DNA of 12,434 nt, taken from assembly GCA_041984885.1 (NCBI GenBank), contig JBHIXH010000057.1:1-12434 (forward strand), given 5' to 3'. The position numbers were made by a program, and so were the translations under genes. Positions 1 to 6,606 of the stretch are shown here, in pieces; position 1 is the first letter of the stretch, and each line of letters starts with the position of its first letter. The notes beneath the pieces were generated by a model. It made no database searches and was not told where the DNA came from. It saw only the letters and a program-made list of their open reading frames with translations. This DNA is from UBA4486 sp041984885. GTDB taxonomy: Bacteria; Pseudomonadota; Gammaproteobacteria; Eutrophobiales; Eutrophobiaceae.

Positions 1-1
1 G

Positions 2-622
2 CCGGTGGTCAGTTTCCTGGCCATGAATATCTATTATGAAAAGGGGAAACGATTGTATGAACAGGATAAAATTGCCAGGGCGGAAACCTATTTTATCCGT
101 GCCGGGCAGTGGTTTGACACAGAGAATATCCAGATTGCGCGGGCACTGGTCACATTATCCGCGGCGCAGGCGCTATCCGGGCAAAAACATGCTACATATG
201 CACAGTTACTGGACTGGGGGTTGACACATTTAAACAATGCCGAAAAATTAAATCCCTGGCAGGCAGAGGTGAATTATGTACGGGCTTTGTTTCAGCGTGA
301 ATTTCGTGAACAACTCAGGCAAGACTGGCGGCCGGTGTTATACCGGGAATGCATGACGGCACTGCAAAAAAATCCACGCCATTTACCTGCGCGCGTTTTA
401 TTCGCACAGCAACTCGATGAAAGTGGTGAGTCCGCCCGGGCCTTACACATTCTTGAACAGGGCCTGCAAAATCCATTACCGGACTCGCCGGAAATTACCG
501 CTTTCATGCGGGAACTGATCCGGCTCCGCCAGGAACAGGGGCTGACTGCGCCGGCCGCGGACGCCCTGCAACAACTGCAGCGGTTGCAGCAACGCTGGCA
601 GGCTTTGGGAAGAACAGGCTGA
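2..622 (+). CDS. C-terminal part of a larger protein with TPR-like helical repeats, possibly an O-antigen/pilin glycan ligase (5' end outside window)
   Basis: The frame is open from the left edge, so this is the end of a longer gene. A GTG at 5 could start an ORF, but nothing marks it as a true start. The first residues (VVSFLAMNIYY) look like the end of a membrane helix. They are followed by about 190 residues of amphipathic helices with TPR-like spacing (for example ALQKNPRHLPARVLF, then a second helix ARALHILEQGLQ) and a Gln/Leu-rich tail. A last membrane helix followed by a TPR-like tail is the layout of many Wzy/WaaL/PglL-type ligases, and such ligases often sit beside type IV pilin genes, where they can glycosylate pilin. 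That identity is an inference: the catalytic membrane domain is outside the window. The stop is one base before the next gene, so it is probably co-transcribed with the msh genes. Other TPR-containing membrane proteins cannot be excluded. Confidence 0.6.
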   Translation, partial: PVVSFLAMNIYYEKGKRLYEQDKIARAETYFIRAGQWFDTENIQIARALVTLSAAQALSGQKHATYAQLLDWGLTHLNNAEKLNPWQAEVNYVRALFQREFREQLRQDWRPVLYRECMTALQKNPRHLPARVLFAQQLDESGESARALHILEQGLQNPLPDSPEITAFMRELIRLRQEQGLTAPAADALQQLQRLQQRWQALGRTG

Positions 623-623
623 A

Positions 624-1172
624 ATGAACAATTTATCCGGTTTCTGCGTTTACTCAGATATGCATGTTTTCGCTAATAAACATCGTTGTGCTGATATACA
701 TGGATTTACGCTGATTGAGACCGTTGTCGTAATTATGATCATCGCGGTCGTATCCGTGTTTGCCATACCCCGGTTTTTTGCCACTGAATCGTACGACGAG
801 CGCGGTTATTACGAGCAATCGCTGGCAGCGGTTCGTTATGCACAGAAACGGTCGATTGCCTCGGGCTGCGACACCCGGGTGCGATTTACGGCAGGCACGC
901 CGGGAGCCTACAGTATTGAGGCTTGGGCCGTCTGTAATCCACCGAACCATACGGCTGGCACAACAGCGATTGCGCAACCGGACGGAACCACCTTCGCGGC
1001 CACGGCGCCGACCAGTGTCAGTGTCTCGGCACTGGATTTCTATTTTGATCGGATTGGTCAACCGCGTGAGGTGAGTGTGGCAGCAGGTTTGATTACCGCT
1101 GCATCGGATCTGGATTTAACCATTGGTAGTCGTACTATCCAGGTACAACCATTGACCGGGTATATTCAATGA
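624..1172 (+). CDS. mshC: MSHA-type minor pilin MshC-like, GspH/FimT-type prepilin
   Basis: Prepilin of 182 residues, predicted to be cut and N-methylated by the prepilin peptidase and built into an MSHA-type type IV pilus as a minor subunit. The type III signal is clear: cleavage would fall between Gly27 and Phe28 in HGFTLIE, with the conserved Glu at +5 and a hydrophobic helix (VVVIMIIAVVSVFAI) after it. Downstream, the YYEQSLAAVRYAQKRSIASGC segment followed by a beta-rich region is typical of GspH/FimT/MshC proteins. Cys82 and Cys104 could form a disulfide. From the first ATG the leader is 27 residues, which is long. An in-frame ATG at 660 would leave a 15-residue leader, but it has no visible ribosome site, whereas ATG 624 has AGG five bases upstream and lies one base after the previous stop. 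The name rests on gene order (C, D, O, P) as well as sequence. Confidence 0.82.
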   Translation: MNNLSGFCVYSDMHVFANKHRCADIHGFTLIETVVVIMIIAVVSVFAIPRFFATESYDERGYYEQSLAAVRYAQKRSIASGCDTRVRFTAGTPGAYSIEAWAVCNPPNHTAGTTAIAQPDGTTFAATAPTSVSVSALDFYFDRIGQPREVSVAAGLITAASDLDLTIGSRTIQVQPLTGYIQ

Positions 1173-1753
1173 ACAGTGTCAAACAGGTTGGCGCAACCCT
1201 GATCGAACTGGTCACGGCAATTGTCATCATTGCGATAGCAACCACCGGCCTGATTCTGCTGGTCAGTGATACGGGTGGTAAAAGTGCAGACCCACTGGTG
1301 TTACAACAGGCGAATATGATTGCCCAGGCGTACATGGAAGAGATTCAGCAAAAGCAGTTCTGTGATCCGGATTACGATGTCGACAGTGATCCACTGACAC
1401 CGCTGGACTGCCCGGCCGATTGTACGGCATCGGTATGTGATGTCGGCGGCTGTCGCAACCTGGGTTCTGCGCTGGAGGGAAACCGCTCGTTGTTTGATGA
1501 TGTCTGCGACTTCAACAGCATCAGTGGCGAATCTCCGACCGGCCAGACCGGGGCGTTGATTAACGGTCTCGGGCAGTATCAGGTCAGTGTCAGTATTGAC
1601 GACAGTGCCGCCGTCTCAATCGGTAGCGCCGGTAATTTACTCACCGGCAATGCCGGCCAGGCGGTACGTATCACCGTAACCGTAAACCATCCGTTCTTCG
1701 CCAACACCGGTCGCCTGCCGGTCAGAATTACGTCTTACCGAACCAACTTCTGA
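1169..1753 (+). CDS. mshD: MSHA-type minor pilin MshD-like
   Basis: Prepilin-like protein of 194 residues whose start overlaps the mshC stop by 4 bp (ATGA), which suggests translational coupling. The N-terminus has a short leader ending in Gly8, then ATLIELV and a hydrophobic helix. Residue +1 is therefore Ala rather than the usual Phe/Met, while Glu at +5 is kept. The following DPLVLQQANMIAQAYMEEI segment is typical of MshD/GspI-like pilins, where a helix precedes the globular head. Residues 65-113 hold six cysteines (65, 81, 85, 90, 95, 113) and an Asp-rich stretch (DPDYDVDSD), so the head may be disulfide-braced and possibly metal-binding; that part is inference. The C-terminal third is Gly/Ser/Thr-rich beta strand. 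It probably sits near the pilus tip with the MshC, O and P-like proteins. The family assignment is good; the exact msh letter relies on order. Confidence 0.82.
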   Translation: MNSVKQVGATLIELVTAIVIIAIATTGLILLVSDTGGKSADPLVLQQANMIAQAYMEEIQQKQFCDPDYDVDSDPLTPLDCPADCTASVCDVGGCRNLGSALEGNRSLFDDVCDFNSISGESPTGQTGALINGLGQYQVSVSIDDSAAVSIGSAGNLLTGNAGQAVRITVTVNHPFFANTGRLPVRITSYRTNF

Positions 1754-1755
1754 TA

Positions 1756-2646
1756 ATGATAAACAGGCAGCAGTCAGGTTTTACATTAATTGAACTGGTC
1801 ACGGTCATCACGTTGACGGCCATCGTGACGTTGCTGGCCGGACGTAACATCATTGCGCCGATCCAGGGTTTTCTCGATATCACTCGGCGTGCGGCTCTGG
1901 TTGATGAGGCCGATCTGGCGTTGAATCGTATGGCGCGGGAATTACGACTCGCGCTACCGAACAGTGTGCGTCTTACCGACGGTGTTTCATTGCTGGGTAC
2001 CTGTGTGGCCAGTGGCGGATCTGTCTGTGCCGTTGAATTTTTACGGACACTGGATGGCAGCCGCTATCGTGAATTAACCGACAGTGTCGGCGCCGGTGAT
2101 ACACTGGATTTTACATTGGCTTCGGATACGTTCGATGTACTCGGTACATTGCCCAACCTGGCTGACATCGATACTGGTGCAGGCTCTCTCGCGGATTGTC
2201 AGGACGGCAGTGCAGACTGCCTGGTTATTTACAACCTGGGGTTTACCGGCGCGGATGCGTATAACGGCGATAACATCGCCGGTATTACCGCGGCGTCTGC
2301 CACATCGATTGACTTTGTTCGCCCTACTGCTTTTCCGACTTCCTCGCCCAGTCAACGTTTCCAGATTGTCGATATGCCGATCACTTTTACCTGTGACAGT
2401 GGGGCCGGATCGTTGATCCGGTTTCAGAACTACACGATTGCGGCGGCACCGGCGTTAAACCCGGGCGGGACATCAAGCCTGATGGCTGGCAACATCAGCA
2501 GTTGTGTATTTCGATATGATCAAGGTGTCAGTTCGAGAAACGCCGTGCTGACGATCGAGTTGACCGTATCGCGACTCAATGAGTCTTCCGGCAATACCGA
2601 GAGCATACGAATTGTTGATCAAGTCCGGGTGCAAAATATTCCATGA
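1756..2646 (+). CDS. mshO: MSHA-type minor pilin MshO-like (GspJ/PilW-type prepilin)
   Basis: A 296-residue prepilin starting two bases after the mshD stop. The class III signal is canonical: MINRQQSG followed by FTLIELV, with cleavage after Gly8, Glu at +5 and a hydrophobic helix to about residue 28. Residues 42-68 (ITRRAALVDEADLALNRMARELR) match the amphipathic helix typical of PulJ/GspJ/PilW/MshO proteins. The long C-terminal head is rich in Gly, Ser, Asp and Thr and carries six cysteines (83, 91, 148, 155, 213, 250), spaced as if forming local pairs. The protein would be a minor subunit of the pilus, most likely near the tip, and exported through the inner-membrane MSHA assembly machine encoded elsewhere. 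The stop overlaps the following gene. GspJ-like proteins also occur in type II secretion, but the neighbours favour MSHA. Confidence 0.85.
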   Translation: MINRQQSGFTLIELVTVITLTAIVTLLAGRNIIAPIQGFLDITRRAALVDEADLALNRMARELRLALPNSVRLTDGVSLLGTCVASGGSVCAVEFLRTLDGSRYRELTDSVGAGDTLDFTLASDTFDVLGTLPNLADIDTGAGSLADCQDGSADCLVIYNLGFTGADAYNGDNIAGITAASATSIDFVRPTAFPTSSPSQRFQIVDMPITFTCDSGAGSLIRFQNYTIAAAPALNPGGTSSLMAGNISSCVFRYDQGVSSRNAVLTIELTVSRLNESSGNTESIRIVDQVRVQNIP

Positions 2647-3068
2647 TGAACACCGGTAAGAGGCAAAACGGTTTTTCCCTGATAACGGCAATCTTTCTGG
2701 TTGTGATCGTTGCCAGTGTCGGTGCGTTCATGGTGACAATCAACCAGACACAACAACAAAGCACATCCTTCTCCCTGCTCGGTATGCGGGCGATGCAGGC
2801 CGCAAGCAGTGGCATAGAGTGGGCGATCCACCGGGCGACACAATCCGGCGGAGCCGGTCTCAATTGTGGAGCGGCAGGCGTGCCGTTCACGGTGAATACT
2901 GGCAACGCGTTTACAGTGACAGTGACCTGTAACGTTTTACCGTTCGAAGAGGGCACGAGCAATTACAATGTCTATGAGTTGACAGCCGTAGCGGAATTCG
3001 GTGCAGTGACTTCTCCGGATTATATCAGCAGACGCCTCAGGGCCAGCGTATGTGAGAGCTGCCCCTGA
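2643..3068 (+). CDS. mshP: MSHA biogenesis protein MshP-like (PilX/GspK-like minor pilin)
   Basis: Small 141-residue pilin-like protein. Its start codon overlaps the mshO stop (ATGATG; either ATG could serve, giving 141 or 140 residues). The N-terminus reads MMNTGKRQNG then FSLITAIFLVVIVAS, so it has a Gly-Phe cleavage site but Thr instead of Glu at +5. Absence of Glu5 is a known trait of the MshP/PilX/GspK group, which cap or initiate pilins. Residues 50-65 (LLGMRAMQAASSGIEW) match the conserved helix of this group, and a Cys pair sits at the extreme C-terminus (CESCP). In Vibrio-type MSHA loci a large mshQ gene follows; here the operon stops and the next gene (trmL) converges after a single base. 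No intrinsic terminator is visible between them. Confidence 0.8.
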   Translation: MMNTGKRQNGFSLITAIFLVVIVASVGAFMVTINQTQQQSTSFSLLGMRAMQAASSGIEWAIHRATQSGGAGLNCGAAGVPFTVNTGNAFTVTVTCNVLPFEEGTSNYNVYELTAVAEFGAVTSPDYISRRLRASVCESCP

Positions 3069-3069
3069 G

Positions 3070-3525
3070 CTATTCAAACTTCAGTTGTCTCCAGGCTTCG
3101 TAACTGATGACCGCGACGGCATTTGCCAGGTTCAGACTGCGACTTTGTCCGGTCATAGGAATGCGCAGGATTTGTTCGGGTTGATAACGGTTAAGGATTG
3201 AGTCCGGCAAGCCGCGTGTCTCCGGTCCGAAAAGAAACGCGTCGCCATTCTGATATTGTCGGTCGGTGTAGCGGCATTGACCTTTGGTCGATACCGGATA
3301 CAGATTATTTGGCTGAATCGTGTTAATGAAATCTTCCAGTTGTGAGTATTGCTGTACAGCCGCCAGTTGCCGATAATCCATCCCGGCACGTTGCAGACTT
3401 TTTTCATCAAGGCGAAATCCGAGTGGTTTTATCAGGTGCAGGTTGCAGCCAGTGTTTGCACACAGGCGTATAATATTTCCGGTATTTGGTGGTATCTCCG
3501 GTTGATATAAAACAATATGAAACAT
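3070..3525 (-). CDS. trmL: tRNA (cytidine/uridine-34 2'-O)-methyltransferase TrmL
   Basis: SPOUT-family RNA methyltransferase (formerly YibK) that uses S-adenosylmethionine to methylate the 2'-hydroxyl of the wobble nucleotide of certain leucine tRNAs in the cytoplasm. The 151-residue product has the hallmark motifs: PEIPPNTGNIIRLCANTG near the N-terminus, FLFGPETRGLP, and the C-terminal knot motif RIPMTGQSRSLNLANAV. The frame stays open for 55 codons upstream, but family alignment (M-hydrophobic-IVLYQPEIPPNTG) puts the start at ATG 3525-3523. That leaves four bases to the divergent start of the dihydroorotate dehydrogenase gene. No Shine-Dalgarno sequence is visible upstream. Its stop is one base from the convergent mshP stop. 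Length and motifs are those of a complete, ordinary family member. Confidence 0.95.
   Translation of the reverse strand: MFHIVLYQPEIPPNTGNIIRLCANTGCNLHLIKPLGFRLDEKSLQRAGMDYRQLAAVQQYSQLEDFINTIQPNNLYPVSTKGQCRYTDRQYQNGDAFLFGPETRGLPDSILNRYQPEQILRIPMTGQSRSLNLANAVAVISYEAWRQLKFE
3469..3474 (+). promoter_or_regulatory. candidate -10 box for the dihydroorotate dehydrogenase gene
   Basis: A perfect TATAAT lies 55 bp upstream of the plus-strand start at 3530, inside the trmL coding sequence. The best -35 match is TTGCAG at 3443-3448, with a long 20 bp spacer, so the promoter would be weak or dependent on an activator. The hexamer overlaps the conserved Asn-Ile-Ile-Arg codons of trmL read on the other strand, so it may simply reflect that protein's sequence. 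It is listed because the 4 bp between the two start codons cannot hold a promoter, so the real one must lie inside trmL. Confidence 0.22.
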
Positions 3526-3533
3526 AATTATGT
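3522..3533. other. 12-bp perfect palindrome spanning both divergent start codons
   Basis: ACATAATTATGT is its own reverse complement. It holds the trmL start codon (3525-3523, minus strand) and the dihydroorotate dehydrogenase start (3530-3532, plus strand) in symmetric positions with AATT between them. It could be an operator-like site or a by-product of two ATG codons placed back to back. Confidence 0.55.
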
Positions 3534-4498
3534 CTGAACAGTATTCTGAATATCTCTCAAGCGAGTTTTGTGGCATGCGGTTTAATACGCCACTGGTACT
3601 ACTCTCCGGTTGTGTCGGTTTCGGTGAGGAATATACACGCGTTGACGGATTTGCCAACACCGATGCCGGTGCGATTTGTTTGAAAGGCACGACACTGGAA
3701 CCGCGACTGGGAAATCCGGCGCACCGGATCGCTGAAACCTATATGGGGATGTTGAATGCGATTGGCCTGCAGAATCCCGGTGCCCGAACCGTTGTCGATG
3801 ACTATCTGCCAAAACTGGATTTCGCCGAGACACGTTTCATTGCCAATATCTCCGGTTCGACCGTGGAGGAGTACGAACAGGTTACCCGAATATTTGACGA
3901 TTCACCGATTGATGCGATGGAGATCAATATCTCCTGTCCGAATGTGAAAGAAGGCGGCGTTGCCTTTGGCAATGATCCGGATATGTCGGCGCGCGTCGTT
4001 GCAGCCTGTCGTAAGGCTACCAGCAAACCATTGATTACGAAATTATCACCTAACCAGACCGATATCGCCTATAACGCGCAACGTTGTATTGAAGCCGGCA
4101 CCGATGGGTTTGCCGTGATCAACACGTTAATGGGCATGGCGATTGACATCAATAAACGCGAACCGATCATTGGTAATAACCAGGGTGGATTGTCAGGTCC
4201 GGCGATCAAGCCGATCGCGTTATTGAAAGTGCATCAGGTGTATCAGGTTGCGAAACAGCATAATGTTCCCATCATTGGGCAGGGCGGTATTACTACTGTT
4301 ACAGATGCGATCGAATTTTTGATCGCCGGTGCCAGTGCCATTGGTATTGGTACGGCCTTGTTCTACCAGCCGTTGATGTTGAAACAATTAAATGCCGGTA
4401 TAGCCGACTACCTGCAACAACAGGGGATGAAGCATATATCCGAATTGATTGGCAGTCTGAACCTGCACGGATCGTCAAGCCAGGAATGCAGTGGTTAG
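3530..4498 (+). CDS. dihydroorotate dehydrogenase, class 1B-like catalytic subunit
   Basis: FMN-dependent enzyme of 322 residues that would oxidise dihydroorotate to orotate in pyrimidine synthesis. Class 1 features are clear: an N-terminal FNTPLVLLSGCVGFG segment, LKGTTLEPRLGNP (Lys52), MLNAIGLQNPG, and the loop NISCPNVKEGG with Cys136 where class 1 enzymes carry the catalytic base (class 2, the usual gammaproteobacterial PyrD, has Ser). FMN-binding segments follow: KLSPN (Lys171), INT (198-199), GGLSGPAIKP and GQGGI, then an IGIGTALF phosphate-binding end. There is no N-terminal membrane anchor, so the protein is cytosolic. Class 1B enzymes normally pair with an iron-sulfur/FAD subunit, PyrK, and none is encoded nearby. 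It starts 4 bp from trmL without a clear Shine-Dalgarno site; a later ATG at residue 16 would cut into the barrel. A related dihydropyrimidine dehydrogenase-like role is possible. It is therefore left without a firm symbol (pyrD or pyrDB). Confidence 0.85.
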   Translation: MSEQYSEYLSSEFCGMRFNTPLVLLSGCVGFGEEYTRVDGFANTDAGAICLKGTTLEPRLGNPAHRIAETYMGMLNAIGLQNPGARTVVDDYLPKLDFAETRFIANISGSTVEEYEQVTRIFDDSPIDAMEINISCPNVKEGGVAFGNDPDMSARVVAACRKATSKPLITKLSPNQTDIAYNAQRCIEAGTDGFAVINTLMGMAIDINKREPIIGNNQGGLSGPAIKPIALLKVHQVYQVAKQHNVPIIGQGGITTVTDAIEFLIAGASAIGIGTALFYQPLMLKQLNAGIADYLQQQGMKHISELIGSLNLHGSSSQECSG

Positions 4499-4499
4499 C

Positions 4500-5081
4500 C
4501 TAGCCGGTTTTTCGAGCGACGATCATCGCTTCATTACGTAAACCCGCATCCGGATTACCGACATCGGCGTTGTCATTATAAAAAAGCAGTTGCAGACCGG
4601 AAAACAGTTGTAGCAGTTCGCCGTTTTCCAGTAAATACTCCGGGTTTGAAGGCCCGACATCGCTGACTTTAGTGCGGGTGAAGGTCTGATAAAAAATCAG
4701 GCCGTCCTGTTTTAACGCGTTTACGAAAGCGGGAATGAGACCACGGTCCAGAAAGTGACTGACAACGATCACATCGAATGATGTGTCAGCCGGTGGATGT
4801 GCCGCAACATCGCGAACTTCAGTACTGACCGCCAACCTTTCATTGGCACAATATTCGTTAAGCCGGTTTATGGCTTCACCGGAGATGTCCCAGGCGTATG
4901 TATCCAAACCGTGTTTGCAAAGTTGAATCGCATTGCGACCCAGTCCGCAGGCAATATCCAGCGCCTTGCCCTGGCGCGGTAGCAGGTGTGATTGCATCTG
5001 CAGGACCATGGCTGGCGGAAAGAAACCGTGCTGGCCGGTTGAGTAAATCTGATCCCATTTTTTTTGAGCAGAAGTGTCCAT
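4500..5081 (-). CDS. class I SAM-dependent methyltransferase (TehB-like), substrate unknown
   Basis: A 193-residue Rossmann-fold methyltransferase. Motif I is ALDIACGLGRNA (residues 40-51), the SAM-ribose acidic residue is Asp65 in YAWDIS, and motif IV is FDVIVVSHFLDR (102-113). The C-terminal PSNPEYLLENGELL pattern is common in TehB/tellurite-resistance-like methyltransferases that act on small molecules. The target cannot be told from sequence. The frame is open 41 codons upstream, but that extension is antisense-like sequence inside trkH. The chosen ATG at 5081 follows the trkH stop by one base and gives the expected MDTSAQKKWDQIY start seen in the family (helix, Trp, then a Tyr of the SAM lid). 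It is probably the last gene of the trk transcript, and ends one base from the convergent dihydroorotate dehydrogenase stop. No hairpin-plus-U terminator is convincing there. Confidence 0.82.
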   Translation of the reverse strand: MDTSAQKKWDQIYSTGQHGFFPPAMVLQMQSHLLPRQGKALDIACGLGRNAIQLCKHGLDTYAWDISGEAINRLNEYCANERLAVSTEVRDVAAHPPADTSFDVIVVSHFLDRGLIPAFVNALKQDGLIFYQTFTRTKVSDVGPSNPEYLLENGELLQLFSGLQLLFYNDNADVGNPDAGLRNEAMIVARKTG

Positions 5082-5082
5082 A

Positions 5083-6554
5083 TTACTTGCGCCAGAACGC
5101 CGGTGAGAACAATACAAGCAGGGTAAAGATTTCGAGACGACCGAGTAACATTGCCAGGCACAAGATCCATTTCGCCGTGTTATTGATATCACCGTAATGG
5201 GCACTGACCTGGCCGAGTCCCGGGCCGAGGTTGTTCATGCAGGCGGCGATAGCGGAAAAGGCGGTAATTTTATCGAGACCGGTTGCGAGTATTGCCAGTA
5301 TCAGGATGGTAAAAACGGCAACATAGGCCGCAAAAAATCCCCAGACGGCATTGATGATACGTTCCTGTACCGGCTTTTTATTCAGTTTAATCGGAATGAC
5401 TGCATTCGGATGAACAAGCCGGTTGATTTCGCGAATGCCTTGCTTGAACAGCAGCAAGGCGCGAATCACCTTGATGCCACCGCCGGTCGAACCGGCACAG
5501 GCACCAATGAAACTGGCGTACAACAACAGCATTGGCAGGAAACTCGGCCAGAGTTGATACGAAGTAGTGGTAAAACCGGTTGTGGTAGCAATAGATACGG
5601 TCTGAAACAGGCTTTGCGAAACAGCCTGCCAGTTGTCTTCATAAAAATTACTCTTTACCAGGTAGCCTGAACACAATAGAAAAACAAAAAACAGAATACA
5701 GACATACGCCCTTAATTCTGAGTCAAATTGGTAGGGTTTCAGGCTATTGTGTCGCCAGGCGTGAAAGTGCAACGCAAAGTTTATGCCGGACAAAAGCATG
5801 AAAATGACGGCAATAAAATTAATCTTGTCATTATTGAAATAACCGANNNNNNNNNNAAATAGGCAATGCTGTTGTCGTGGGTGGAAAAACCGCCCAGCGA
5901 CACCGCCGACATGGCGTGGCAGATGGCGTCAAACCAGCTCATGCCCGCCCACCAATAGAAAAAGGCACAGGAAATCGTTAACGATAAATAGATATACCAG
6001 AGAGCTTTCGCTGTCTCGGTTATTCTTGGAGTCAATTTGGAGTCTTTCAGTGGCCCCGGTGTCTCGGCACGGTATAACTGCATGCCACCGATGCCGAGCA
6101 TTGGCAAAATGGCGACTGCCAAAACAATGATGCCCATACCGCCCAGCCATTGCAGCTCCTGTCGATAAATCAGGATCGACGGTGGCAGATGGTCGATGCC
6201 GACAATGACAGTTGCGCCGGTTGTGGTCAGGCCGGATAACGATTCAAAGACCGCATCGGTAAACGTCAATTGCGGTATATCGGAGATCATCAATGGTATG
6301 GAACCGGTAATACCTAGCACTACCCAGAACATGACCACGACAAGGAAACCGTCACGTGTTCGCAGGTCTTTTTCCACCGTTCTGACCGGAATCCATAACA
6401 TGAATCCGATAAACAGGATCAGAATGAACGCATAGAAAAACGACAGGTAGGCCGCATCGTTATACCAGTAACCAATGAAAGCCGGCGGTAACATCGTGAC
6501 ACTGAATGTCGCCAGCAGGATGCCAAGGATGCGTTGGATGACGGCGAGTTGCAT
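5083..6554 (-). CDS. trkH: K+ uptake protein TrkH, interrupted by a sequence gap
   Basis: Inner-membrane channel subunit of the Trk potassium uptake system, working with TrkA. It consists of many hydrophobic helices with four pore-loop repeats: SGLTTTGATV (P1, about residues 107-116), VSLGGFSTHD (P2, 218-227), ATTTGFTTTSY (P3) and MNNLGPGLG (P4). Ten Ns at 5847-5856 split it. The part before the gap reads through Ser-Ile-Ala-Tyr232 and the part after resumes in another frame as Gly-Tyr-Phe-Asn-Asn-Asp. Both flanks thus encode the same Ile-(Ala/Gly)-Tyr-Phe segment once. Merging them gives 483 residues, the length of E. coli TrkH, so the gene is probably intact. The start MQLAVIQRILGIL fits the family, but no ribosome site is visible. 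It lies 52 bp after trkA and its stop is followed one base later by the methyltransferase start. Confidence 0.93.
5847..5856. other. assembly gap (10 Ns) inside trkH
   Basis: Ten Ns replace sequence at the second pore loop of trkH. Read on the minus strand, the left contig ends ATT GCC TAT TT and the right one begins TC GGT TAT TTC, so the ends appear to overlap rather than be separated. The two copies differ at a few bases, as expected for strain variants at an assembly break. The frame shift across the Ns is therefore not biological. Confidence 0.9.
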
Positions 6555-6582
6555 TGTTTATTGACAGTCTATGCGTGATCGT

Positions 6583-6606
6583 TTGGCTGATTTTTTGTCA
6601 GGCCAA
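6583..6606 (-). other. hairpin between trkA and trkH
   Basis: In the 52-bp trkA-trkH spacer, TTGGCTGA (6583-6590) pairs with TCAGGCCAA (6598-6606) with a single bulged G and a 7-nt loop, giving an 8-bp stem. In the minus-strand message it begins right after the trkA stop. No U-tract follows, so it is not a classical terminator. It might protect or partly attenuate the trkA end of the transcript; that is inference. Confidence 0.35.

Noticed and set aside
3526..3690. Longer trmL start at 3690
   Set aside because: The extra 55 residues lie antisense to the dihydroorotate dehydrogenase gene; the family consensus begins exactly at the internal Met (MFHIVLYQPEIPPNTG).
4493..4510. Possible terminator at the convergent stops: short GGTT/AGCC stem followed by GGTTTTT
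   Set aside because: A four-pair stem with a G-U pair is too weak, and it overlaps the stop codons of both genes.
5082..5204. Longer methyltransferase start at 5204
   Set aside because: The extension overlaps trkH out of frame and has no family similarity; ATG 5081 directly follows the trkH stop.
5781..5846. Continuation of the first trkH frame beyond the Ns (Ser-Val-Ile-Ser-Ile-Met...)
   Set aside because: Out-of-frame read of the right flank. The other frame there encodes the proper TrkH continuation, INFIAVIFMLLSGINFALHF.
6561..6566. Perfect TTGACA on the plus strand in the trkA-trkH spacer
   Set aside because: No -10-like hexamer at suitable spacing, and it would point antisense into trkA.
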